Origin: Bacteroidales bacterium | GTDB taxonomy: Bacteria > Bacteroidota > Bacteroidia > Bacteroidales > UBA3663 | DNA: 64,000 bases | Assembly (NCBI GenBank): GCA_017561935.1 | Contig: JAFZBE010000067.1 | Coordinates: 66,752-130,751 of the forward strand | Reading direction: 5' to 3' | Position numbers and translations under genes: made by a program | Notes under the pieces: model-generated | Databases searched by the model: none | What the model was told of the DNA's origin: nothing | The model's input: the letters and a program-made list of their open reading frames with translations, nothing else | Part shown: positions 53,122 through 62,034 of the stretch, piece after piece | Layout of the letters: every line of letters starts with the position of its first letter | Position numbering within the stretch: position 1 is the first letter of the stretch

Positions 53122-53153
53122 CAAAATTAATACTTTTTTCGATTAATTCCAAA
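53122..53153 (-). promoter_or_regulatory. Promoter of the ileS operon
   Basis: Minus strand TTTG (53150-53153), 20 nt, TAATTTTG (53122-53129), about 23 nt before the ileS ATG. Confidence 0.7.
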
Positions 53154-53254
53154 TATTTGGTCTAAAAACTGCATTATAGCATGTTCAAATACATAAATTT
53201 GTCATCTTTTCAGACGAAAATGGGGTGATAGTTTTCTTTTTATGGAGTGTTTTC

Positions 53255-53285
53255 TTGGATACGTTGAAGATTTTCCTTATCTTTG
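53255..53285 (+). promoter_or_regulatory. Promoter for the leader ORF and YiiX-like gene
   Basis: TTG (53255-53257), 20 nt, TATCTTTG (53278-53285). The predicted transcript starts just before the small ORF at 53304. Confidence 0.7.
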
Positions 53286-53303
53286 CCACCACAAAAGCTT
53301 CAT

Positions 53304-53378
53304 ATGAATAATTCGCAGCAAAACCTCAGGAGAACGACATTTTTCGAACTCCCGACGACACCTTTTAAATATATATAA
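53304..53378 (+). CDS. Possible leader peptide (24 aa)
   Basis: An ATG 18 nt below the -7 element opens a 24-codon frame beginning MNNSQQNLRRTTFFELPTTP and ending FKYI, stopping 3 nt before the ATG of the lipoprotein gene. The close spacing suggests translational coupling or attenuation. It is too short to judge by coding statistics and I recognise no family. Runs of Thr, Phe and Pro codons are present but no single amino acid dominates. Confidence 0.5.
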   Translation: MNNSQQNLRRTTFFELPTTPFKYI

Positions 53379-53381
53379 TAG

Positions 53382-54053
53382 ATGATACGATTCTCCTCTC
53401 TTCCGTTTCTTTTTGGCCTCATGGCACTGGTGGTATCGTGCGACGTGCCATCACCATCTGCATCAGTCATCAACGGGCTTGAAATCTTTCATGGTGACCT
53501 GCTCTTCAGCATCGAGGAGCCTTCGGGTGACGGACTGAGCGATGCCATTGCCAATGTGACCGAAGGGGTCGATGGCTCGCAAGTCGTTCATGTAGGCATC
53601 GCCTGCGAACAGTATGGCAGGATGATGGTGCTCGAAGCAACGCCGAGTCATGGCGTATGGCTCACGCCACTTGACAAGTTCTTCGAAGAGGCAGAGTATG
53701 ACGACGAAGGCAATCCCTGCATCCTCGTAGGACGTCTGCGCGACACGCTGGGACTGGGCGCTTCGGTCCAAAGGGCCATGCAATATCTCGGGTTACCCTA
53801 CGACACACTGTACATCCCCGACGCCAAGCAGATCTATTGCAGCGAACTCGTCCAGCTAAGTTATCAGCGACCCGATGGCACTCCCATCTTCAAGACACGT
53901 CCGATGTCATTCACCGACAGTTCTGGCGATATCGCACCCTATTGGAAACGACTCTATGCCGAGCGCGGAATCCAAGTGCCCGAAGGTGCCCCCGGCACCA
54001 ACCCCGCCGACCTCTCGCGCGACAGCCTGGTGCTCAGGATTCTCACACCATGA
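53382..54053 (+). CDS. YiiX/YebB-like (permuted papain) lipoprotein hydrolase
   Basis: 223 residues with lipobox VVSC (about residue 20). The permuted NlpC/P60-like signature is present: GDLLFSIE, VVHVGIACEQYGRMMVLEATPSHGVWLTPL (His region) and the catalytic Cys in QIYCSELVQLSY. It is predicted to be a membrane-anchored amidase, esterase or peptidase in the envelope; substrate unknown. Convergent with rnz, only 6 nt between stops. Confidence 0.85.
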   Translation: MIRFSSLPFLFGLMALVVSCDVPSPSASVINGLEIFHGDLLFSIEEPSGDGLSDAIANVTEGVDGSQVVHVGIACEQYGRMMVLEATPSHGVWLTPLDKFFEEAEYDDEGNPCILVGRLRDTLGLGASVQRAMQYLGLPYDTLYIPDAKQIYCSELVQLSYQRPDGTPIFKTRPMSFTDSSGDIAPYWKRLYAERGIQVPEGAPGTNPADLSRDSLVLRILTP

Positions 54054-54059
54054 TTCCGG

Positions 54060-54986
54060 TCAGACATCGATGACCATCTGCTCTTTCCCCAACATAGTGT
54101 TTGGGAAGACGGCTTGTGCTTCGCTCAACAGGCTCTCCTCCTGTTCGGACATCATAATCTGTGAAGAGTAGTGTCCGATTACGAGTCGCCCCACTTCCGC
54201 CTTTCGGGCAATAGTGGCAGCTTCGACCGAGGTGCTATGCCCCCGCTGATACGCCTTGACCTTGTCTGCATCGCCGTAGGTCGCTTCGTGATAGAGCAGA
54301 TCGCAACCCTTGATGATGGGGACAATACTCTCGGCATACATCGTATCGGAACAGAACGCATACGATTTACTTGGCGTGGCTTCCGATGTCAATACCTCGT
54401 TGGCAAAGACTTCTCCCGTCTGCGGATGGGTCCAGTCATTGCCTTTCTTGATGCCCCGGAAATAGGCAAAGGGTATGCCGAGTTCCTCACACTTCTCGAT
54501 GAGTAGATGTCGGTCACGTGGCTTCTCCTGGAATAGGAATCCTGCTGTGGGAACCCGATGATGAAGCGGGATGGTCTTGATGAGAAGCGAATCATCCTCG
54601 TAAATCACTTCGGATTGCTGTGGGTCGAAGGACTGGAAGGTAACCTTCATTGAGAGATTGGGACAGAAATAGTCGAACAGAGGTTGGAATATCCGCTCGG
54701 CATCCTCCTGCGCATGGATCACAATCTCTCCCGTGCGCTGCCCCAGTCCGAGCGTAGAGATGAATCCTACAAGACCCAGACAGTGGTCACCATGCAAATG
54801 ACTCAACAAGATGTGTCCTATACGGCCAAAGGGCACACGATTACGCGCGAGACCGATTTGCACACCCTCGCCGCAATCCACCATGAAGAGATTGCCCCTG
54901 AAATTGACAATCTGGGCCGTCGGAGAATGACGAAGCGTCGGCTTCGCGCTTCCGCAGCCCAGAATAGTTACCTTGAAACAGTCCAA
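54060..54986 (-). CDS. rnz: Ribonuclease Z
   Basis: 308 residues, metallo-beta-lactamase fold. Zinc ligands in HLHGDH (63-68), FCSDTMY and the late GHYSSQ. ILGCGSAKPTLRHSPTAQ at the N terminus matches RNase Z. It cleaves tRNA 3' trailers. It follows the CoA-transferase gene by 9 nt and has no promoter of its own that I can see. Confidence 0.95.
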   Translation of the reverse strand: MDCFKVTILGCGSAKPTLRHSPTAQIVNFRGNLFMVDCGEGVQIGLARNRVPFGRIGHILLSHLHGDHCLGLVGFISTLGLGQRTGEIVIHAQEDAERIFQPLFDYFCPNLSMKVTFQSFDPQQSEVIYEDDSLLIKTIPLHHRVPTAGFLFQEKPRDRHLLIEKCEELGIPFAYFRGIKKGNDWTHPQTGEVFANEVLTSEATPSKSYAFCSDTMYAESIVPIIKGCDLLYHEATYGDADKVKAYQRGHSTSVEAATIARKAEVGRLVIGHYSSQIMMSEQEESLLSEAQAVFPNTMLGKEQMVIDV

Positions 54987-54995
54987 AATTTTAGT

Positions 54996-56486
54996 TTAGA
55001 ATTTTGCATTTCGCATGTCGCCCGTCTCCTCGTATGCAATGTGCATGGCGAAAGCATGACGAAGTGAATGCGGTGTGTGCAGACTCTTGCCCTCGGTGAG
55101 CTTGAGGTAATCCCAAAGCAACTGCTTGTATTCGGGATGCACACAATTCTCGATGATAAGGCGTGCACGCTGCGATGGAGACTTGCCACGAAGGTCAGCC
55201 ACACCCTGCTCGGTAACGAGTACACGCACGCTGTGCTCATTCGAATCGACGTGCGTAACCATTGGCACGATCGACGAGATTGCTCCACCCTTGGCCAACG
55301 ATTGTGTAGTGAAGATCGAGAGGAACGCATTGCGAGTGAAGTCGCCCGAACCACCAATGCCATTCATCATCTTGGTGCCCAAGACATGGGTCGAATTGAT
55401 GTTACCAAAGATGTCTGCCTCAAGAGCAGTATTGAGCGCTATAACGCCAAGACGACGGATACATTCAGGATGATTGGTGATCTCCTGAGGACGCAAAAGG
55501 ATGCGCTCACGGAAGATGTCCATATTGGCATACATCTTGTCAACATAGTCGTCGGTCAGACTCAACGATGAGCCTGTTGCTCCACGACAACGGCCCTTCA
55601 GGATCAGATCGATCGCCGAATTCTGAATCACCTCGGTAAACATAGTGAAAGGTGGCACTTCCGGATTGTCACCCAATGCACCAAGCACCGCATTGGCGAC
55701 GTTGCCCACACCCGACTGCAAGGGCAGGAACTCCTTGGGGATACCACCCCGCTTCAACTCGCTGACGAGGAAGTTGGAGACATGGGCACCAATAGCCTCG
55801 GTATCCTTGTCAAGGGGTTTGAATCCCGGCTGGTTGTCATATGCATTGGTATGAACCACGGCAATGACCTTCTTCGGATCAATCTTAAGATCAATGGTAC
55901 CTATACGGTCATTCACCTTCATGATCTCAAAAGGCTTACGATAGGGTGGCATCTCAGGCAGATAGATGTCGTGCATACCTGTGAGCTTGCCCGTATGAAC
56001 CTCGTTGAGTTCGACAATGATATGCTCAGCATGAGCTGCAATAGATGGAGCAATACCTACCGAAGTGGTAAGGATAAGATGACCATCGGGAGTAATCTCC
56101 GAAGCCTCGATGATGGCTACATCCATTTTGCCAAGGAAGCCATAATAGACATCCTGACCAATCATCGAAAGATGACAGTCGAAATACTCAACTTCGCCAG
56201 CGTTGATGGCTTTGCGCATGTTCGGATTCGACTGGAATGGAGTACGGAACTTGACAGCTTTGGCCAAAGGCAAATCAGTATCCACGGCAGGTCCAGTGGC
56301 ACCTCCGGTAATCAGTCCAATCTGGAAGGGACGTCCAGCCTCATGCTCTTCGATAGCATACCTTGCCAATGCCGCAGGAACAGCCTTCGGAACACCCACC
56401 GAAGAGAAGCCCCCGATGCCCAGGACGTAGTCGTTTTTAATAAGCCTCGCTGCCTCGTCGGCAGTCATAACGGGATAATTAATCAT
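54996..56486 (-). CDS. Acetyl-CoA:succinate CoA-transferase family protein
   Basis: 496 residues, full length for the Cat1/AarC/acetyl-CoA hydrolase family. Motifs include GIGGFSSVGVPKAVP, FTEVIQNSAIDLI with the likely catalytic Glu, and GIGGSGDFTRNAFLSIF in the CoA site. It moves CoA between acyl groups, typically succinyl-CoA and acetate, in succinate/propionate fermenters. Exact acyl pair uncertain. No clean promoter is visible; TTTG with a 20-nt spacer and TATTCTG lies too near the ATG to count. Confidence 0.93.
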   Translation of the reverse strand: MINYPVMTADEAARLIKNDYVLGIGGFSSVGVPKAVPAALARYAIEEHEAGRPFQIGLITGGATGPAVDTDLPLAKAVKFRTPFQSNPNMRKAINAGEVEYFDCHLSMIGQDVYYGFLGKMDVAIIEASEITPDGHLILTTSVGIAPSIAAHAEHIIVELNEVHTGKLTGMHDIYLPEMPPYRKPFEIMKVNDRIGTIDLKIDPKKVIAVVHTNAYDNQPGFKPLDKDTEAIGAHVSNFLVSELKRGGIPKEFLPLQSGVGNVANAVLGALGDNPEVPPFTMFTEVIQNSAIDLILKGRCRGATGSSLSLTDDYVDKMYANMDIFRERILLRPQEITNHPECIRRLGVIALNTALEADIFGNINSTHVLGTKMMNGIGGSGDFTRNAFLSIFTTQSLAKGGAISSIVPMVTHVDSNEHSVRVLVTEQGVADLRGKSPSQRARLIIENCVHPEYKQLLWDYLKLTEGKSLHTPHSLRHAFAMHIAYEETGDMRNAKF

Positions 56487-56620
56487 AACAGAATACCTTA
56501 ATAAAAATGTAAAGACAAAAGAGAGGAATGATAGACGATTGTTTTCAATTGCATTAACTGACCTGAAATCACAGCTAATTATATCTTACTTGCCAGCCCT
56601 CTCTTGCTGGCTTCAAAATC

Positions 56621-56650
56621 CCCCTCCCCTACAATCGAGGGGAAAGGGGA
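56621..56650 (-). terminator. Hairpin after the coiled-coil protein gene
   Basis: On the minus strand CCTTTCCCCT, loop CGATTGT, AGGGGAGGGG forms a 10-bp stem (two G-U pairs) followed by GATTTTG. A second smaller hairpin (GCCAGC / GCTGGC, 56592-56611) follows. Probable terminator; the U-tract is short. Confidence 0.45.
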
Positions 56651-56660
56651 CGTAAAGACT

Positions 56661-59444
56661 TTAGTCGTTAATCGCCCGCATTGCGCTTACCTCGGGCACT
56701 TTCTGAACCTGTCCGCCGATAGCATAGCCAGGACGAATCATGTCGTAGATCACACCACGCTTTGCCTCCTCCTGCTCCTTGAAGTCCTTCGGATAGAAAG
56801 AGTTGATGAGCGGAGCATTATTGAGCTTGAAATTGTCACGCTCAAAATCATCGACAAAGAGATGAGGCATGATGAGTGCGATGCCATAGCGACCCAACAA
56901 GGCGATGGTCTCCGAGGCAGCGATCTTCAGGCTGTCCACCGGAATGCCCGAACGCTTGAACTCATTGAGGAACAATGGAGAGATGGCGCTATAGGACGAG
57001 ATACGCAACAACTCGGAAACCCATGAATAGGTATTCTCGAGATCGCGACGGAACGTATTTTGCATCAAGTTGTAAAGACCATCCACATTACGCGATTCTT
57101 CAGCCTCACACTTCACAATGTTACGTTTGAACCAGTTCATGAAACTGTCGAACTTCTGTGCGATATGCATGGTCGTGTTATGGTAGTTGTTGTCGGCATT
57201 AAATGCCTCAACACCCTCCTTCATCAGCAAGATGTGCTCCTCGATGAGCGCCAACGAAGACTGTAAACCATCACGCTGAATCTGCAAAGGAAGTTGCAGC
57301 TGAGAAGAAAGATGCTCAACCTCTTCCTGGGCTGCTGCCACCTTGGCTGCAGCATCATCCATGCTCTGCTGGGCTTTCAGGTCGGCTTCGGCAACTGCAG
57401 TGGCAATCTTCTGCTCGGCCTCAATCTCAAGTTCTGCAGTCTTGAGGGCCACTGCATTCTCCACCTCAACCGACTTCTGCTCCAATTCATTCTGCAAGTC
57501 AGCCAACTGCTGGCGCAATGCTGCCACATCGGCATTGGCTTTCTGACGGATAGCTGCTATCTCCTCGTCAGCCTTACGCTGCACCGAGGCGACCTCTTCG
57601 TTGGCCTTCTGCTGGGCGGCAGCAATGGCGACGTCCGACTTGCGTTGGGCAGCAGCTACAGCTTGCTGGGCATTCTGATTGGTGGCAGCAATTTCGTTGG
57701 CAGCCTTCTGCTGGGCGGCATTCACATCGGAATTGGCCTTGAGTCGTACGGCATTGAGTTCGTCGCTGGCCTGCTGCTTGGCATTGGCCAATTCGCGTGC
57801 TGCTTTCTGTACAGCGGCAGCTAGCTCGGCTGCAGCCTTCTGGAGCAGAGATTCCTTTTCCGACTTGAACGCAGCAAGATCATCGGCAGCCTTCTTACGA
57901 AGAGATTCGTTCTCCGTCCTGGCAGCAGCCAGACCTTCGGCAGCCTTCTTCTTGAGGTTATCATTCTCGACAGTCAACTTCAGACGCAAAGCCTCAGTCT
58001 CCTGTTTGGCTGCAACGATCTCAGCGGCAGCCTTCTTCTGCAACTCGGCAGTAGCTGCTTCAAGTTGCTTGGCTGCGTTCTTCTGAGCCTCGGCAATGGC
58101 AGCATTGGCAATCTGCTTGGCATTGCTCACTTCCTGCTGTTTGGTGGCAAGCTCTTGCTGCTTCTGATTAAGGATAGTGCGAAGCGATTCAACCTGTCGC
58201 TGGATCTCAGCATTAGCTTCCTTATCCGACAGAGTAGGCATCGGGACAGGCTTCTCTACAACCTTCTCGACGATCTTCTCGACGGGAACCTCCACTTTGA
58301 CAATCTTCTCGACGATCTTCTCGACAGGCACTTCGACGCGCTTCTCGACAATCTTCTCAACGGGTACTTCGACGCGCTTTTCGACAATCTTCTCAACAGG
58401 CACTTCGATGCGCTTCTCGACAATCTTCTCAACGGGCACCTCGACGCGCTTCTCGACGATCTTCTCGACAGGGACCTTAACGATCTTCTCGACAATCTTG
58501 ATCTGTGGAGCAACGGGTACGACATTTGTATCCGCCTTGACAGCTGGTTTCTCAGCTTCAGGTTTCTTGGTAGGCTCGGCCTTTACGAAGTGGTCCTTCT
58601 GGGGCTGTACAGCCTTCTTCTCAACGGTCTTCTCCACTTTCTTGGACTGAGCGGTGACTGCAGGCTTTTCATTGCTAGCACCATCTTGAGGTTCCTTCGG
58701 CTTATTGCGAGTCTTCTTCTTGTATTCGTTGTACAAGTAATAACAGATGATGCCGGCAATAGCAAAAGCGATGAGGGCCGTCAACACAGACTGCAAAGTA
58801 TCAATCCATGTACTCCTCTTGTCCATAGCGTTCTTGCGGGGCTTCCCTGAAGGTTCCTCACTAACTTGGCCGTTTTCACCAGTCGTCCCGCCTTCATTCA
58901 CATCAGAAGACACACCAGGAGCTGCCTCAATACCAAACTTGGCAAGGACATCTGCTGGAGCTGTACCATCGGCAATGCGAACCTGCAGGGGACCTGCTTT
59001 GCTATAGTCTTTGTTGCTGGGTAAACGGAAAGAGAGAGTTGTGTTCTTGGCGCTATCCACGCGGAAATACATGTAATTTGTCAGGTTGTTCACCTTCACT
59101 GGGCGGAATGACCGGCCACCTCCTCCCTTCGAAGAGTAGTCGTAAACGGTCGATGCGCCCCTTTCAAACTTGATGACACTATATTTCCCATCCGGAGCCT
59201 TAGCATTATCAGAAGAACGATTGATAATCTTAATAAACGGACTCGTTGTATAAAGCACAAAGTTTTTGCCATCTTGTTTCAATAGACCGTTAGAAGCAGA
59301 CTCGACAACATACGGTTTTTCTGCATCATCGATACGGAGAGCTACAAGACAGGTATCAGAAACAGCATTCGTTGTCTGTGCTGACATCGAAGCCACAAAG
59401 CCAAGGCCCATTGAAAGGGCAAGAACACAATATAATTTTCGCAT
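56661..59444 (-). CDS. Membrane-anchored long coiled-coil protein of unknown function
   Basis: 927 residues. Signal-like N terminus (1-22), an exported beta-rich domain (about 25-175), a Gly/Ser/Glu linker, one membrane helix (about 219-239), then a Lys/Pro/Glu-rich stretch. Residues 318-400 are tandem 12-residue repeats ([12 protein letters not shown]). Residues about 408-735 are an Ala/Gln/Glu/Lys coiled coil full of QQKA- and AAA-type heptads. The last about 190 residues are a compact domain ([43 protein letters not shown]). The topology suggests the N terminus outside and the coil in the cytoplasm, if the first segment is cleaved. I do not recognise the family. It stands alone with its own promoter. 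Confidence 0.85.
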   Translation of the reverse strand: MRKLYCVLALSMGLGFVASMSAQTTNAVSDTCLVALRIDDAEKPYVVESASNGLLKQDGKNFVLYTTSPFIKIINRSSDNAKAPDGKYSVIKFERGASTVYDYSSKGGGGRSFRPVKVNNLTNYMYFRVDSAKNTTLSFRLPSNKDYSKAGPLQVRIADGTAPADVLAKFGIEAAPGVSSDVNEGGTTGENGQVSEEPSGKPRKNAMDKRSTWIDTLQSVLTALIAFAIAGIICYYLYNEYKKKTRNKPKEPQDGASNEKPAVTAQSKKVEKTVEKKAVQPQKDHFVKAEPTKKPEAEKPAVKADTNVVPVAPQIKIVEKIVKVPVEKIVEKRVEVPVEKIVEKRIEVPVEKIVEKRVEVPVEKIVEKRVEVPVEKIVEKIVKVEVPVEKIVEKVVEKPVPMPTLSDKEANAEIQRQVESLRTILNQKQQELATKQQEVSNAKQIANAAIAEAQKNAAKQLEAATAELQKKAAAEIVAAKQETEALRLKLTVENDNLKKKAAEGLAAARTENESLRKKAADDLAAFKSEKESLLQKAAAELAAAVQKAARELANAKQQASDELNAVRLKANSDVNAAQQKAANEIAATNQNAQQAVAAAQRKSDVAIAAAQQKANEEVASVQRKADEEIAAIRQKANADVAALRQQLADLQNELEQKSVEVENAVALKTAELEIEAEQKIATAVAEADLKAQQSMDDAAAKVAAAQEEVEHLSSQLQLPLQIQRDGLQSSLALIEEHILLMKEGVEAFNADNNYHNTTMHIAQKFDSFMNWFKRNIVKCEAEESRNVDGLYNLMQNTFRRDLENTYSWVSELLRISSYSAISPLFLNEFKRSGIPVDSLKIAASETIALLGRYGIALIMPHLFVDDFERDNFKLNNAPLINSFYPKDFKEQEEAKRGVIYDMIRPGYAIGGQVQKVPEVSAMRAIND

Positions 59445-59496
59445 AATTGAGGAATATCGAATAATAATCAGATAATCTTAGGGTATAAATCGCGCG

Positions 59497-59504
59497 CAAA
59501 GATA
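59497..59504 (-). promoter_or_regulatory. -7 element for the coiled-coil protein gene
   Basis: TATCTTTG on the minus strand, 52 nt before the ATG. A TTTTTTG lies 22 nt further upstream, 2 nt wider than at the other promoters here. Confidence 0.55.
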
Positions 59505-59527
59505 CGCATTTTTTGAATACAATAGAC

Positions 59528-59567
59528 AAAAAATGCCCGAAAAATCGATTATTTCGGGCATTTTTTT
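59528..59567 (-). terminator. Bidirectional-looking intrinsic terminator after the EF-G-like gene
   Basis: AAAAATGCCCGAAA, loop AATCGATTA, TTTCGGGCATTTTTTTT. Strong GC core with A- and T-tracts on both sides, so it can stop transcripts on the minus strand leaving 59609. Confidence 0.75.
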
Positions 59568-59608
59568 TATTTATTAAGAAATATGTTACCAAACTGAATG
59601 CTTTTGCA

Positions 59609-61768
59609 TTACTTTTCAGCAGCCTCTTCAGCCTCGTGGGCAGCGATAAGCTTGCTCTGGATGTCGGCCGGAACGAGCTCGTAACTTGCGAACTTCATGA
59701 TGAAGCTGGCAGCACCCTGGGTAAGGCTTGAAAGGGTCGTAGCATAGTCAGCCATCTCAGCCAACGGAACCTTGGCCTGGAGTTTCTGATAAGAGGCTTC
59801 GGCATGCATGCCTACCACCATGCCACGATGGTTCTGCAGGTCGCTCATCACATCACCCATCTTGTCGCCGGGAACAAATACCTCAACGTCATAAATAGGC
59901 TCGAGCACCTTTGGTCCTGCCTGACGGAAGGCCATGCTGAAAGCATTGCGGGCAGCGAGCATGAACGAAAGTTCGTTCGAGTCAACCGGGTGCATCTTGC
60001 CATCATAAACAACGACGCGTACGTCACGAGCGTAAGAACCTGTCAAAGGACCCTGCTCCAAGCACTGCTGGATACCCTTGAGGATAGCTGGCATGAAACG
60101 GGTATCGATGGCACCACCGACAACCGAATTGATGAAGACGAGCTTGCCACCCCAAGCGAGATCAATCTCTTCCTTGCCTTTCATGGTGACACGGTACTCC
60201 TTGCCGGCGATATTGTAAACCTCGGGATCGGGCATGCCATCCACGTATGGCTCGACAATCAGGTGAACCTCACCGAACTGACCGGCACCACCCGACTGCT
60301 TCTTGTGACGATAGTCGGCACGTGCAATCTTCGTGATGGTCTCACGATAAGGAATGCGCTGTGGTGCATACTCGATATGGATCTTGTCGAGATTCTCGAG
60401 ACGCCACTTCAAGGTACGAAGGTGGAATTCACCCTGGCCATGAACGAGGATCTGACGAAGCTCCTTCGACTGCTCAACAACCCAAGTGGGATCCTCCAGA
60501 CGCATACGGGTCAATGCAGACATCATCTTCTCGGTCTCCTGCTTGTTGATAGCGCTGATGGCACGGGTATATTTCGACTGTGGGAACTTCACGAAATTGA
60601 ACTTCCAATCGATACCGCTCTGGTTCAAGGTATTGCCAGTGCGGCAATCCTTCAACTTGGTGGTGCAACCGATATCACCGGCCTGGAGCTCACTGACTTT
60701 CTCACGGTTGGCACCCGAGCAAACGAAGAGCGTCGAGATATGCTCGTTCGAACCACGGTCAGCATTCTGGAGGTCATCACCCTCATGAATGGTGCCACTC
60801 ATCACCTTGAAGTACTGCACTTCACCGATGTGTGGCTCGACACCCGTCTTGAAGAAATACAGGCTGGTTGGACCTGTTGGATCACACTTCACCTCCTCGC
60901 CACGGCTGTTGTGCTCGGCAGGCATCTCGTCAACGAAAGGAACGACATTGCCGAGGAACTCCATCAAGCGACCAACGCCATAGTTACGGGTTGCACAAAC
61001 GCAGAACACGGGGAAGATTGAACGGGTTACCATGCCCTTGCGGATGCCTTCACGCATCTCGTCCTCGGTGAGTTCTTCGGTCTCGAAGAACTTCTCCATC
61101 AGCGCGTCATCATTCTCGGCAGCAGCCTCAATGAGGGCCTTGTTCATCTCGGTGGCCTTATCAATCTCGCTGGCAGGAATGTCTTCAACCACAGGAGTAG
61201 GGTTATTGTCCTTGTAGGTGAGCTGCTTCATCAGGATCACGTCGATGATCTGATGGAAGTTTTCACCGGTCTGAACAGGATACTGTACGGGCACGCACTT
61301 GTTGCCGTATGTCATCTTGAGATCCTCAACGAGCGTCTCGAAGTCGCACTCTGTGTCGTCAAGACGATTGACGAGGAAGATGACAGGCTTCTGCATCTTC
61401 TCGGTATTGCGGAAGTGGTTCTGGGTACCAACCTCAATACCTGTACCGCCGTTGAGAAGGAGGATGGTGGTGTCGGTAACCGAAATGGCAGTGATGGCCT
61501 GACCTACAAAGTCGTCCATACCTGGGCAGTCGATCATATTCAGCTTCTTGCCATTCCACTCAACATGGAACACGGTGCTGAATACCGAATAACCGTAATT
61601 CTTTTCTACCGGGAAGTAGTCGCTCACGGTGTTCTGCTGCGAAATGCGACCCTTGCGATTGATCTGACCGCTCACGTAAAGTAAAGACTCGGTAAGGGAG
61701 GTCTTACCTGCTCCGTCATTGCCAAGCAAGGCAATGTTCTTAATCTCTTTTGAAGAGTAAACTTTCAT
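59609..61768 (-). CDS. Elongation factor G paralogue, switch II histidine missing (EF-G2-like)
   Basis: 719 residues with all EF-G domains. The P-loop is GNDGAGKT (16-23). Switch II reads DCPGMDDF (80-87) where canonical EF-G has DTPGHVDF, so the catalytic histidine is Met84. The usual RGITI of switch I is not recognisable. Domains IV/V are intact (GGAGQFGEVHLIVEPYV, GDKMGDVMSDLQNHRG). In Bacteroides an EF-G2 paralogue without GTPase activity supports translation under nutrient limitation; this looks like the orthologue, by inference. No r-protein genes are adjacent. Confidence 0.92.
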   Translation of the reverse strand: MKVYSSKEIKNIALLGNDGAGKTSLTESLLYVSGQINRKGRISQQNTVSDYFPVEKNYGYSVFSTVFHVEWNGKKLNMIDCPGMDDFVGQAITAISVTDTTILLLNGGTGIEVGTQNHFRNTEKMQKPVIFLVNRLDDTECDFETLVEDLKMTYGNKCVPVQYPVQTGENFHQIIDVILMKQLTYKDNNPTPVVEDIPASEIDKATEMNKALIEAAAENDDALMEKFFETEELTEDEMREGIRKGMVTRSIFPVFCVCATRNYGVGRLMEFLGNVVPFVDEMPAEHNSRGEEVKCDPTGPTSLYFFKTGVEPHIGEVQYFKVMSGTIHEGDDLQNADRGSNEHISTLFVCSGANREKVSELQAGDIGCTTKLKDCRTGNTLNQSGIDWKFNFVKFPQSKYTRAISAINKQETEKMMSALTRMRLEDPTWVVEQSKELRQILVHGQGEFHLRTLKWRLENLDKIHIEYAPQRIPYRETITKIARADYRHKKQSGGAGQFGEVHLIVEPYVDGMPDPEVYNIAGKEYRVTMKGKEEIDLAWGGKLVFINSVVGGAIDTRFMPAILKGIQQCLEQGPLTGSYARDVRVVVYDGKMHPVDSNELSFMLAARNAFSMAFRQAGPKVLEPIYDVEVFVPGDKMGDVMSDLQNHRGMVVGMHAEASYQKLQAKVPLAEMADYATTLSSLTQGAASFIMKFASYELVPADIQSKLIAAHEAEEAAEK

Positions 61769-61866
61769 AGATTGTGTAAATAAGTAAGATATTTATTGTA
61801 TTAGTTTTTTGCTTTTTTTGACGGGGTAAAGGCATTTTTCGAGCCAAAATTCGAAAAAACCGCGTG

Positions 61867-61874
61867 CAAATATA
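61867..61874 (-). promoter_or_regulatory. Probable -7 element for the EF-G-like gene
   Basis: TATATTTG on the minus strand, about 98 nt before the ATG; the -33 position holds GTG, not TTG. An AT-rich leader with T-runs follows. Confidence 0.4.
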
Positions 61875-61978
61875 ATTGAAATTTCCATATGTTGCACCTA
61901 TCAATGGCCCTTTTTTTCAATTTTTATGTTGTAAAACATGTTTTTCGGCAGTTTTTTAGTTATTTTAAAGTATTTTTT

Positions 61979-62008
61979 TTGCGTATTCTATAACATTTGC
62001 TATCTTTG
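61979..62008 (+). promoter_or_regulatory. Promoter of the alcohol dehydrogenase operon
   Basis: TTG (61979-61981), 19 nt, TATCTTTG (62001-62008), 26 nt before the ATG. Confidence 0.7.
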
Positions 62009-62034
62009 CGCCACCAAACTTCAATCCATAAATC

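Noticed and set aside
56487..56530. Promoter for the CoA-transferase gene (TTTG, 20 nt, TATTCTG)
   Set aside because: The -7 match is poor and would place the transcript start at or inside the ATG.
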